Part shown: one piece after another, positions 8,270 through 16,385 of the stretch
Layout: each line of letters starts with the position of its first letter
Numbering within the stretch: the stretch's first letter is position 1
Assembly (NCBI GenBank): GCA_964588285.1
Contig: CAZPNX010000012.1
Span: 9,714 to 73,713 of the forward strand
Source of the DNA: CAZPNX01 sp964588285
GTDB taxonomy: Bacteria > Edwardsbacteria > AC1 > EtOH8
Direction of reading: 5' to 3'
DNA length: 64,000 nt
The notes under the pieces: generated by a model
The model's input: only the letters and a program-made list of their open reading frames with translations
What the model was told of the DNA's origin: nothing
The model's database searches: none
Program-made: the position numbers and the translations under genes

Positions 8270-9535
8270 ATGAGCCCCCAGGAACAGCTGAACATCGCCT
8301 CCCTGAAGTCGAAGACCGTTTCCGAGCTTTCGGCCATCGCCCGGGAATTGGACATTCAGGGAGCCAGCGGACTCAAAAAACAGGAGTTCATCTTCAAGAT
8401 CCTGGAGGCCCAGGCCCAGCGCAACGGCCTGCTCTTCGGCGGCGGGGTGCTGGAGGTTTTGCCCGACGGCTTCGGCTTCTTGCGTTCGCCCGATTACAGC
8501 TATCTGCCGGGTCCGGACGACATCTACGTGGGGCCGACCCAGGTCAAGCGCTTCAACCTGTTGACCGGGGACCTGGTCACCGGCCAAATCCGGCCGCCCA
8601 AGGAGGGGGAGAAGAATTTTGCCCTGCTCAAGGTGGAGGCGGTCGACCACGAGAGCCCGGAAGCCACCCGGGACCGGATACTGTTCGACAACCTGACGCC
8701 GCTTTACCCCCAGGAGCGCCTTGTGCTGGAGCGCGAGCCCCAGGAGATCTCCATGCGGATCATCGACCTGCTAGCGCCCATCGGCAAGGGGCAGCGCGGC
8801 CTGCTGGTCTCGCCGCCCCGGGCAGGAAAAACGGTGCTGCTGCAGAAGATCGCCAACAGCATCACCCAAAACCACCCCGAGGTGGTGCTGTTCATCCTGC
8901 TCATCGACGAGCGGCCGGAGGAGGTGACCGACATGCAGCGCCAGGTGAAGGCCGAGGTGGTCTCCTCCACCTTCGACGAGCCGCCGGAGCGGCACGTCCA
9001 GGTGGCCGACATGGTGCTGGAACGGGCCAAGCGCCTGGTGGAGCGCAAGAAGGACGTGGTCATCCTTTTGGACTCTATCACCCGGCTGGCCAGGGCCAAC
9101 AACGCGGTTATCCCCCATTCGGGCAAGACCCTCTCCGGCGGGGTGGACTCCAACGCCCTGCAGCGGCCCAAAAGGTTCTTCGGCTCGGCCCGCAATGTGG
9201 AGGAGGGCGGCAGCCTGACCATCATGGCCACGGCTTTGGTGGACACCGGCAGCCGGATGGACGACGTCATCTTCGAGGAGTTCAAGGGCACGGGCAACAT
9301 GGAGCTCATCTTAGATCGAAAATTGGCCGATCGCCGGATCTTCCCGGCCTTGGACATCAACCGCTCCGGCACCCGCAAGGAGGAGCTTCTGTTGCCCCAG
9401 GAGGCCCTCAATCGTTGTTGGGTGCTCAGAAAATTCTTAAGCGAGCTCAATCCCATCGAGGCCATGGAACTGTTGCTTTCAAGGATGAAGGCCAGCAAGA
9501 GCAACAAGGCCTTTCTGGAGACCATGAACCAATAG
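8270..9535 (+). CDS. rho: Transcription termination factor Rho
   Basis: 421 residues, the standard size. Order: Rho N-terminal helical domain (~8-48), cold-shock-like RNA-binding domain with GFGFLRSP (68-74), then the RecA-type ATPase with Walker A SPPRAGKT (181-188), the LLIDERPEEVTDM segment and the RNA-binding Q/R loops in the C-terminal half (KTLSGGVDSNALQRPKRFFG). It is a hexameric ATP-dependent RNA translocase that ends transcription. No good Shine-Dalgarno precedes ATG 8270. It starts 22 bp after the lipoprotein gene. Confidence 0.97.
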   Translation: MSPQEQLNIASLKSKTVSELSAIARELDIQGASGLKKQEFIFKILEAQAQRNGLLFGGGVLEVLPDGFGFLRSPDYSYLPGPDDIYVGPTQVKRFNLLTGDLVTGQIRPPKEGEKNFALLKVEAVDHESPEATRDRILFDNLTPLYPQERLVLEREPQEISMRIIDLLAPIGKGQRGLLVSPPRAGKTVLLQKIANSITQNHPEVVLFILLIDERPEEVTDMQRQVKAEVVSSTFDEPPERHVQVADMVLERAKRLVERKKDVVILLDSITRLARANNAVIPHSGKTLSGGVDSNALQRPKRFFGSARNVEEGGSLTIMATALVDTGSRMDDVIFEEFKGTGNMELILDRKLADRRIFPALDINRSGTRKEELLLPQEALNRCWVLRKFLSELNPIEAMELLLSRMKASKSNKAFLETMNQ

Positions 9536-9652
9536 GAGAAACCTTTTCCCAAAAACACCCGAAAGGCAAGAAATCTGTAAAAGTTCTATTCATTTTCGAT
9601 CGTTTCGCTTTTTTTGGCGGGCAAATAAAGCAAATCAATCTATAGAGGGAAC

Positions 9653-9880
9653 ATGAAGAAGGACATCCATCCTAAGTATCAGGAGACCACCATCACCTGC
9701 GCCTGCGGCAACGTCATCAAGACCAAGTCGACGGTCAAGGACATCCACGTCGAGATCTGCTCGGCCTGCCATCCGTTCTTCACCGGCAAGCAGAAGCTGG
9801 TGGACACCGCCGGCCGGGTGGAGCGCTTCAAGAAGCGCTACGCCAAAGAGGACAAAGCTCCGGCTAAATCCAAAGAGTAG
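9653..9880 (+). CDS. rpmE: 50S ribosomal protein L31, zinc-binding type
   Basis: 75 residues beginning MKKDIHPKYQET. Four cysteines (C16, C18, C36, C39; CAC and CSAC) mark the zinc-containing form of L31. The HPFFTGKQK and FKKRY motifs are conserved. A GAGGGAAC site precedes the ATG. The rho-rpmE neighbourhood is common in bacteria. Confidence 0.95.
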   Translation: MKKDIHPKYQETTITCACGNVIKTKSTVKDIHVEICSACHPFFTGKQKLVDTAGRVERFKKRYAKEDKAPAKSKE

Positions 9881-9934
9881 GATCTGTCTCCGATAGCGAT
9901 TTGAGGTTGATTCCGACCGATCGACAGGCCGCCC

Positions 9935-11206
9935 ATGTCCGTTTCCATACCCCAATCTCTCATCAAGCGGATAGCCGACGAGGAGAAGGTCCCGGCCGAG
10001 CATATCAGCCGGGGCCTGGCTCAAGGCACCATCGCCGTCCCCATGAACAAGAGCCGCAGGCTCTTGAAGCCGATGGCGGTGGGCGCGGGCCTGCGCGTCA
10101 AGGTCAATGCCAACATCGGCACCTCACAGGACATCACCGATCCGGCCGGTGAGCTGGAGAAGCTGAGGGCCGCTTTGGGGGCCGGGGCCGACGCCGTCAT
10201 GGACCTGTCCACCGGTGGCGACCTGGACGCCATCCGCCGGGAGATCATCGCCCAGTGCCCGGTGCCGCTGGGGACGGTGCCCATCTACCAGGCGGCGGTG
10301 GAGGCGGGGGAGAAGAAAAAATCCCTGGTGGAGATGACGGTCGAAGAGATATTCCAGGTGATCGAGCGCCAGGCCAAGGACGGGGTGGATTTCATGACCG
10401 TCCACTGCGGGGTCACCCGGCAGACGCTGGAGCGCCTAAAGGAGCAGGGCCGCACCGTTGGGGTGGTCAGCCGGGGCGGGGCTTTGACCATCGAATGGAT
10501 GGCCTATAACAAGAAGGAAAACCCGCTTTACGAGCATTACAACCGGCTGCTGTGGATCGCCAAGGAGTATGGGGTTACCCTGAGCCTGGGCGACGGCCTG
10601 AGGCCGGGCTGCCTGGCCGATGCCACCGACCGCTCGCAAGTCCAGGAACTAGTGCTGCTGGGAGAATTGGTCGATCGGGCCCGGGCGGCCGGGGTACAGA
10701 CCATGGTCGAGGGGCCGGGGCACGTTCCCATCAACCAGATCGAGGCCAATATCCGCCTGCAGAAGGAGCTGTGTCGGGGCGCCCCCTTCTATGTCCTGGG
10801 GCCGCTGGTGACCGACATTGCTCCGGGTTACGACCATATCACCGCGGCCATCGGCGGGGCCTGGGCCGCCTATTTCGGGGCCGATTTCCTATGCTACGTC
10901 ACCCCGGCCGAGCACCTGCGACTGCCGACGGCGGAGGACGTCCGGGAGGGGGTCATCGTCCTGCGCATCGCCGCCCATGCCGCCGACATCGCCAAGGGGG
11001 TGGCCGGGGCCGGTGACTGGGACCTGGCCATGTCCAAAGCCCGCAAGGAGCTGGACTGGAAACGCCAGATCGAGCTGGCCATCAACCCGCCCCTGGCCCG
11101 GGAGATATTCGACTCGGCCCCCAAGAAAGACAGCGGCGAGTGCACCATGTGCGGACAGTACTGCGCTATGAAGCGGATGTCGGAGGTGGACAAGGGATCC
11201 AAGTGA
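9935..11206 (+). CDS. thiC: Phosphomethylpyrimidine synthase ThiC
   Basis: 423 residues, the short ThiC form typical of archaea and many anaerobes (E. coli has 631). It is a radical-SAM-like 4Fe-4S enzyme that converts aminoimidazole ribotide to hydroxymethylpyrimidine phosphate for thiamine. Motifs: KVNANIGTS, DLSTGGDLDAIR, MTVHCGVT, SRGGALTIEWM, EGPGHVPINQI and GPLVTDIAPGYDHI. The C-terminal cluster motif reads CTMCGQYC (CX2CX3C), one residue shorter than the CX2CX4C of the long form. The 54 bp upstream contain no thiamine riboswitch that I can see. No other thiamine genes are in the window. Confidence 0.95.
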   Translation: MSVSIPQSLIKRIADEEKVPAEHISRGLAQGTIAVPMNKSRRLLKPMAVGAGLRVKVNANIGTSQDITDPAGELEKLRAALGAGADAVMDLSTGGDLDAIRREIIAQCPVPLGTVPIYQAAVEAGEKKKSLVEMTVEEIFQVIERQAKDGVDFMTVHCGVTRQTLERLKEQGRTVGVVSRGGALTIEWMAYNKKENPLYEHYNRLLWIAKEYGVTLSLGDGLRPGCLADATDRSQVQELVLLGELVDRARAAGVQTMVEGPGHVPINQIEANIRLQKELCRGAPFYVLGPLVTDIAPGYDHITAAIGGAWAAYFGADFLCYVTPAEHLRLPTAEDVREGVIVLRIAAHAADIAKGVAGAGDWDLAMSKARKELDWKRQIELAINPPLAREIFDSAPKKDSGECTMCGQYCAMKRMSEVDKGSK

Positions 11207-11239
11207 GTTCGGCAGGCGATTATCCGGCCCAACAAGCAG

Positions 11240-14065
11240 ATGACGGCAAAAAAGAATAAAAGATCGGCGAAAACGAAGGCGAGGGAGGCGATGGAATCCC
11301 TCGCCTTCGTGGCATGGGACTTGGAGACCACCGGCCTGTCGCATTCCCAGGATTCGGTCATCGAGATCGGAGCCGTTTCCGTAAACGCCGAGGGAAAGCG
11401 GGAGACATTCCGCACCTTCGTCAACACCGATAAAAAAATTCCCCTGCCGGTAAAGAAGCTGACAGGAATCAGCGAGGCCGACTTGGAGGGTGCTCCGGAG
11501 CTGGAGGAGGCTGTCCGCCAGTTCTCGGATTTTGCCGGGGACTGTCCCATGGTGCTGCACAATGCGGCCTTCGATCTAGGATTTCTGGAAAATCATTGGC
11601 TTCCCCAGGCTGAGGTCTGGGACAGCCTGGACCTGGCCCGGGCGGTTTTCCCTGGCTTGAGGTCTCACAGCTTGGAATACCTGGCCCGGCTTTTCGGCTT
11701 TCATCCCGGCCGCTCCCATCGGGCGCTGGATGACGCCACGGCCACGGCCGAATTGTTCCTTCTGCTGTGCGCCGTCCTGCAGGGGCAAAGCCAGGACCTG
11801 TTATCGGCCATGCAGGCGGTGGCACCGCCGCAGTATCGTTTGCTCTTAAGCCATCTGGCCGAAAGGGGACGCCAGGCCCGGCATTTCCATGACTTGGCCC
11901 ATGTCGACGAAGCCGTTTTAGCAGAGGCCGTCAAGGTGGGAAAACAGCCGGATGTCCGTCCGGCCGGTCTCAAATCGGTGGATTCTATGGCCGAGGTTTT
12001 CGGACCTGGAGGAACCCTGAGCCGGGTCATGGGCGGCGGTTTCGAGCAGCGCCGCGAGCAGGAGGAGATCGCAAAGGCCGTCAGCCGGGCGCTGGATGAC
12101 GACCTGTTCCTAGCGGTGGAGGCCGGTACCGGGGTGGGAAAGAGCTTGGCCTATCTGGCTCCGGCTGCGTCGTGGGCCAGAAGGAACCGGGAGCGGGTGG
12201 TAATCGCCACCTATACCCGCAATCTGCAGGAGCAGTTATACTATAAAGATATACCATTGGCGGCAGCCGCCATAGGCCCGTTCCGAGCCGCCCTGCTCAA
12301 GGGGCGGAACAACTATCTCTGTTGGCGCAAATGGCGGGAGGCGGCCCAATATCCCGATCTGATGCTGGGCGGCCGGGAGCGGGACGAGGCCATGATCCTG
12401 GCGCTGTGGGCCGAGGCCACCCAGAGCGGAGACATCTCGGAGCACGGAGGATTCAATCCGGGCCGGGCCTCAAGCCTTTGGGCCAAGCTCTCGGCCGATT
12501 CCGCCACCTGTCAGGGCGGGCATTGTCCGTTTCAACGCCGCTGCTTTCTATACCGGGCGCGAAAGGCGGCCCAGGAGGCGGAACTGGTGGTCATCAACCA
12601 CTCCCTGCTTTTCACCGACCTGGCCTCCCAGAACCGGATTCTGCCGGAGTACCGGCGCTTGGTCTGCGACGAGGCTCACAACCTGGAGCAGGTGGCCACC
12701 GATTACCTGGGCTTCAGCCTCAACCGCTGGGAGGCGCACAACTTCCTGCAGAGCGTTTACACGCGCCAGGGAGGCGAATCGGGGCTGCTGGCCAAGCTCT
12801 CGGTCTGGCTAAAAGAGCATCGCCAGGCGGCCACAGCCGCCTGGCAGGGCTCCTTGCTGGAGCTGGGCGAGTCGGTTTTGGAATGCGCTAAGCTGGCCGA
12901 CAGGCTTTTCCATTCGAAATGGAATCAAAAGTCAGGCACCAGGGAAAAGGTGAGATACCGACCGGGGGACAGGCTGCAGTTGGAGCTGCAGGAGGCGGCC
13001 GAAGGCTTGACGGAAGCGCTGCTTCTTTTAGCCGACCGCCTGCGGCTCCTGCACGAATTGGTGTCCCTGGCCTCAGGCCTGGATCGGGTGGAGCAGGAGG
13101 CTTTTGCCGACCAACTATATGCCGCCGGCCAGCAGGCAGAGGGCATCTCCGACCAACTGTCCCGGCTGACAGGGGCCGAGGATCGGGAGTACGTCTACTG
13201 GGCCGAGTTTCGCGAGACCGGCCTTATCTTGGCGGCCGGCCCGCTTCAGGTGGGAAAGGTCATTGCCCAAAAGCTGCATCCCAGCCTGAAAACCATGGTC
13301 TACACCTCGGCCACCCTGTCGGTGGACGGCAAGTTCGATTATTTTATGGAGCGCTCCGGCCTGGCCCTGGCCGACCGGGACCGGACTGAGCACCTTCTCC
13401 TCAAGTCGCCCTTCGACTATGCCTCCCAGGCAGGACTGGCGATTGTCAACTTCCTGCCTTCGCCCAAGGACAAGGACTTCAACGAACAGGTGTCGCGCCT
13501 CATCGAGGACATGCTCCATAAAATACGCACCGGCACCTTAGTTCTATTCACCTCTTTCGACCTGTTGCACCGCTGCTATTGGAAGCTGGTCAAGGCAGGC
13601 ATTCCGGTCTTGGCCCAGGGATTGGACGGCAGCCCAGCACAGATACTGGAGACGGCCCGCCGCTCCAAAAACACCATTGTTTTGGGCACCAACTCGTTCT
13701 GGGAGGGGGTGGATTTGCCCGGGCAGGCCCTGGAGCTTTTGGTGATCACCAAGCTGCCTTTCTCGGTGCCCACCGAGCCTTTGGTCGAGGCCCGTTGCCA
13801 GGCCATCGAACAGGAGGGGGGCAGCGCCTTCCACCGCTATCTGCTGCCCGAGGCCGTTATCCGGCTGCGCCAGGGATTCGGCCGGCTGATCCGCAACAAG
13901 ACCGACCGCGGGCTGGCGGTGCTTTGCGACCCCAGGGCGGTGGGCAGCGACTACGGCCAGGTGTTCCTTCGTTCCCTGCCGGTCATGCCCACCGACATCT
14001 GCCAGAATCCGGAACAGCTGTGGCAAGCCCTTTCGTTTCTGGATGAGGGCGCATATAACGGTTGA
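11240..14065 (+). CDS. dinG: DinG-type helicase with N-terminal DEDDh exonuclease domain
   Basis: 941 residues. Residues ~20-185 are a DnaQ-like 3'-5' exonuclease (WDLETTG, HNAAFDLGFL, HRALDDATAT). Then comes an XPD/DinG superfamily-2 helicase: Walker A EAGTGVGKS near 295, DEAHN near 476, LGTNSFWEGVDLPG and QGFGRLIRNK. Cysteines near 361, 424, 429 and 435 probably hold a 4Fe-4S cluster, as in DinG. The exonuclease-helicase fusion is the Firmicutes-like form; it acts in DNA repair or R-loop removal. An alternative start at ATG 11291 has a better Shine-Dalgarno (GGGAGGCG) and would remove 17 basic residues. Confidence 0.92.
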   Translation: MTAKKNKRSAKTKAREAMESLAFVAWDLETTGLSHSQDSVIEIGAVSVNAEGKRETFRTFVNTDKKIPLPVKKLTGISEADLEGAPELEEAVRQFSDFAGDCPMVLHNAAFDLGFLENHWLPQAEVWDSLDLARAVFPGLRSHSLEYLARLFGFHPGRSHRALDDATATAELFLLLCAVLQGQSQDLLSAMQAVAPPQYRLLLSHLAERGRQARHFHDLAHVDEAVLAEAVKVGKQPDVRPAGLKSVDSMAEVFGPGGTLSRVMGGGFEQRREQEEIAKAVSRALDDDLFLAVEAGTGVGKSLAYLAPAASWARRNRERVVIATYTRNLQEQLYYKDIPLAAAAIGPFRAALLKGRNNYLCWRKWREAAQYPDLMLGGRERDEAMILALWAEATQSGDISEHGGFNPGRASSLWAKLSADSATCQGGHCPFQRRCFLYRARKAAQEAELVVINHSLLFTDLASQNRILPEYRRLVCDEAHNLEQVATDYLGFSLNRWEAHNFLQSVYTRQGGESGLLAKLSVWLKEHRQAATAAWQGSLLELGESVLECAKLADRLFHSKWNQKSGTREKVRYRPGDRLQLELQEAAEGLTEALLLLADRLRLLHELVSLASGLDRVEQEAFADQLYAAGQQAEGISDQLSRLTGAEDREYVYWAEFRETGLILAAGPLQVGKVIAQKLHPSLKTMVYTSATLSVDGKFDYFMERSGLALADRDRTEHLLLKSPFDYASQAGLAIVNFLPSPKDKDFNEQVSRLIEDMLHKIRTGTLVLFTSFDLLHRCYWKLVKAGIPVLAQGLDGSPAQILETARRSKNTIVLGTNSFWEGVDLPGQALELLVITKLPFSVPTEPLVEARCQAIEQEGGSAFHRYLLPEAVIRLRQGFGRLIRNKTDRGLAVLCDPRAVGSDYGQVFLRSLPVMPTDICQNPEQLWQALSFLDEGAYNG

Positions 14066-14090
14066 CAATCTAGCATTTACCGGTTAAAAT
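14062..14090 (+). promoter_or_regulatory. Sigma-70 promoter of the YhaM-like gene
   Basis: TTGACA (14062-14067), a 17-bp spacer, TAAAAT (14085-14090). The predicted start of transcription is about 3 nt before ATG 14100, so the mRNA would be nearly leaderless. Confidence 0.7.
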
Positions 14091-14099
14091 CATTACCCG

Positions 14100-15095
14100 A
14101 TGGCTAAAGTATTCGTAAGGGAGCTGAAAGAAGCCGCCTGGCAGGGGCGGGAGGTGATTTCCTGCTTCGCCCTGCGAAAGATTGAGCTGCGGACCAAGGA
14201 TTCGGACGGCAAGCAGTTTCTTTCCCTGGAGCTGGGGGACGCCACCGGACGGATCGACGGGGTGATGTGGAACGAGGCGGCCGAGGCCCATGCCCGGCTG
14301 TCTCTAGGAGACGTTGTCCAGATAAAGGCCTCGGTGGGGACTTATCGTGATACTGCCCAACTCAAAGTGGAATCAATCGTCAGGGCCAAGCCGGAAGACT
14401 GGAGGCCCGATGATTTTCTGGCACAATCCCCAATAAGCCGGACCGACCGGGAGGCGTTCGTCAGGGCCGAGGCCAAGGCAGTCAAGGATCCGCACCTGTC
14501 CAAGCTGCTTTCTATGTTCTTCGACGACCGGGAGTTTCTGTCCCGGTTTCTGGAGGCGCCGGCCGCCAAACTTTGGCACCACGCTTATATCGGCGGTCTT
14601 TCGGAACACACCGCGGCCGTCTGCCGCCTGGCCCATGCCGCCGCCGCCAACTACGAACTTCTGGACACCGACCTGCTGATGGCCGGCTGCCTGCTGCACG
14701 ATGTGGGCAAGGTCCCCGAATACCAAGTAGGAACCTATATAGACTATTCGGATCAGGGACGGCTTTTGGGACACATCGTTCTGGGGGACCAAATGCTCAG
14801 GGAGAGGCTGGGCCGGATCCGGGATTTTCCGGCGGAAAAGGCCTTGAGGCTTCGCCACATGGTTCTGTCGCATCACGGGGAAAGGGATCGAGGCTCCCCG
14901 GTGACCCCGGCCACCCTGGAGGCCTTGGTGCTGCACCACTGCGACTACCAGGATTCCCATGCCGGCGCCTTCACCCGGATCATCAAACGCGAGGGCGGAC
15001 AAAACCGCCGCTGGAGCGAATACGTCAACCTGATCGACCGCTACATCTATCTGCCGGAAACCGTTGAAGATAACGGCCAGCCCAAGCTTTTATAG
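14100..15095 (+). CDS. YhaM-type 3'-5' exoribonuclease (OB fold plus HD domain)
   Basis: 331 residues. The N-terminal ~100 form an OB-fold (FLSLELGDATGRIDGVMWN, LGDVVQIKASVGTYR). The HD domain follows with WHHAYIGGLSEHT (~160), CLLHDVGKVPEY (H/D near 200), a LRHMVLSHHGE segment and EALVLHHCDYQDS. This order is that of YhaM/CBF1 nucleases, which degrade RNA and single-stranded DNA with metal ions. There is no Shine-Dalgarno, in agreement with the promoter lying immediately upstream. Confidence 0.9.
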   Translation: MAKVFVRELKEAAWQGREVISCFALRKIELRTKDSDGKQFLSLELGDATGRIDGVMWNEAAEAHARLSLGDVVQIKASVGTYRDTAQLKVESIVRAKPEDWRPDDFLAQSPISRTDREAFVRAEAKAVKDPHLSKLLSMFFDDREFLSRFLEAPAAKLWHHAYIGGLSEHTAAVCRLAHAAAANYELLDTDLLMAGCLLHDVGKVPEYQVGTYIDYSDQGRLLGHIVLGDQMLRERLGRIRDFPAEKALRLRHMVLSHHGERDRGSPVTPATLEALVLHHCDYQDSHAGAFTRIIKREGGQNRRWSEYVNLIDRYIYLPETVEDNGQPKLL

Positions 15096-15139
15096 GCCGC
15101 CAACCGATAATGTCCATCATAAACATCGAGGAGGAAAAA

Positions 15140-15370
15140 GTGGAAGATCTTAAACTTGCCAAGAAACTGGTGAAGGCGCTGGACATGGCCATCAAGTACG
15201 AACGGATGGCCCAGCAGCGCTATTCCCGTGAGGCCACCTACTCCTATGAGTACGACGTCAAGGCCCTGTTCAAGAGCCTGGTGTCCGAGGAACTGAAGCA
15301 CGAGCGCCTGCTGAGCCTGAAGAAGGCGGCGGTGCTCAAGGACATCGCCCGTTTATCAAAAAAGAAATAA
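15140..15370 (+). CDS. Small ferritin-like (half-rubrerythrin) protein
   Basis: 76 residues from GTG 15140. I prefer this start over ATG 15110 because a perfect GAGGAGG lies 5 bp before it (15128-15134). The chain is two predicted long helices; the spaced glutamates and the EELKHERLL motif (ExxxH) plus YERMAQQRY resemble one metal-binding half of a rubrerythrin/ferritin four-helix bundle, so a dimer could complete the site. It is 14 bp upstream of a ferredoxin gene, suggesting an oxidative-stress or iron role. Function is inferred only. Confidence 0.7.
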   Translation: MEDLKLAKKLVKALDMAIKYERMAQQRYSREATYSYEYDVKALFKSLVSEELKHERLLSLKKAAVLKDIARLSKKK

Positions 15371-15384
15371 CAGGAGGATCATCC

Positions 15385-15585
15385 ATGCCCAAGAAGAGCC
15401 TGCCCAAGATAGACCTGGACACCTGCATCGGCTGCAGCGCCTGCGTTTCGGCCTGCCCGGCCGGCGTGCTGGAGATGGACGGAGACAAGGCCAAGCTCAA
15501 GGATGCCGCCGGCTGCACCAGCTGCGGAGCCTGCGTCGATTCCTGTCCGGTGACGGCCATCGCCATGGAAGACCGGAACATCTAG
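15385..15585 (+). CDS. 2[4Fe-4S] ferredoxin
   Basis: 66 residues with two classical cluster motifs, CIGCSACVSACP and CTSCGACVDSCP, in the clostridial-type arrangement. It is a soluble low-potential electron carrier. It has a strong AGGAGG ribosome-binding site and lies in a probable operon with the ferritin-like gene. Confidence 0.93.
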   Translation: MPKKSLPKIDLDTCIGCSACVSACPAGVLEMDGDKAKLKDAAGCTSCGACVDSCPVTAIAMEDRNI

Positions 15586-15621
15586 GTTGTCATCCGATTG
15601 CTAAAGACAAAGGAATCAGAA

Positions 15622-16251
15622 ATGAAAAAAAGCTTAATCCTGGCTTCAACCTTAGTCCTGGCCCAGCTGGCCGGAGCCCTGACCCTGACCGGCGGCGCCA
15701 GCTACTTCAACCCGTCGGGAGTAGAGGGCAGCGGCGGGGTGATGCTGAGCCTGGGTCTGGGCCAGCGGGTGGACGAGATGGTGATGGCCACCCTGGAGTT
15801 GGATTTCTTCAACAAGACCTTCAAAAAGGAATCGATAGTTCCGGTGGATACCGCCGCCGGCTCCATCGTCAGCGTGGAGAACCGTTCGGTCTTGTTCGAA
15901 CACTCGGTGAAATACCTGCCGCTGACGGCCGGGGTGGTGGTCACCCTGCCCATGGGCGGCCGGGTCAATCCGTTCCTCGAAGGCCGGCTGGGATACGGCC
16001 TGGCCAGCGTCAGCTACAAGTATAATGCCGAAATACCTTCGGCCAGCAAGCCCAATGACGGGACCTACACCGGATTCGGCTGGAGGATAGGCGGAGGCGC
16101 CAGAATGAAGCTGGGGTTCCGCAGCGCCCTTCTGGCCGGTCTCTACTACAACGGCAACACGGTTTCCAAATCGCAGGCCGAGAACCTGTTCACCGATCTC
16201 AAGATGTCCGGCATAGGATTCGGCGCCGGACTGGAGCTGAGCGGATTTTAG
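15622..16251 (+). CDS. Outer-membrane beta-barrel protein
   Basis: 209 residues from ATG 15622, which gives a clean signal peptide (MKKSLILASTLVLAQLAGA) and has AAAGGAATC upstream. Alternating amphipathic strands (GVMLSLGLGQRV, MATLELDFFNKTF, KYLPLTAGVVVTLPMGGRVN, GFGWRIGGGARMKLGF, GIGFGAGLELSGF) and a terminal phenylalanine fit an OmpA/OprF-like eight-stranded barrel. No specific family was recognised. Confidence 0.75.
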   Translation: MKKSLILASTLVLAQLAGALTLTGGASYFNPSGVEGSGGVMLSLGLGQRVDEMVMATLELDFFNKTFKKESIVPVDTAAGSIVSVENRSVLFEHSVKYLPLTAGVVVTLPMGGRVNPFLEGRLGYGLASVSYKYNAEIPSASKPNDGTYTGFGWRIGGGARMKLGFRSALLAGLYYNGNTVSKSQAENLFTDLKMSGIGFGAGLELSGF

Positions 16252-16333
16252 CTCGAAACTTTTACCCTCTAAACACACTGAACAGGCGAAGAGATTGATC
16301 TGAAATACCAAGAACAACAGCCCCGTATCCAGC

Positions 16334-16370
16334 AAGAAGCCCTCCGGTTGATGCCGGAGGGCTTCTTCCT
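16334..16370 (+). terminator. Intrinsic terminator between convergent genes
   Basis: A perfect 14-bp stem (16334-16347 with 16354-16367), loop TTGATG, followed by TTCCTATAAT. It separates the barrel gene from recG on the other strand. Confidence 0.75.
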
Positions 16371-16385
16371 ATAATGCGGAAAAGC

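Noticed and set aside
9881..9934. TPP riboswitch before thiC
   Set aside because: Only 54 bp, without the CTGAGA and ACCTGATC-type elements.
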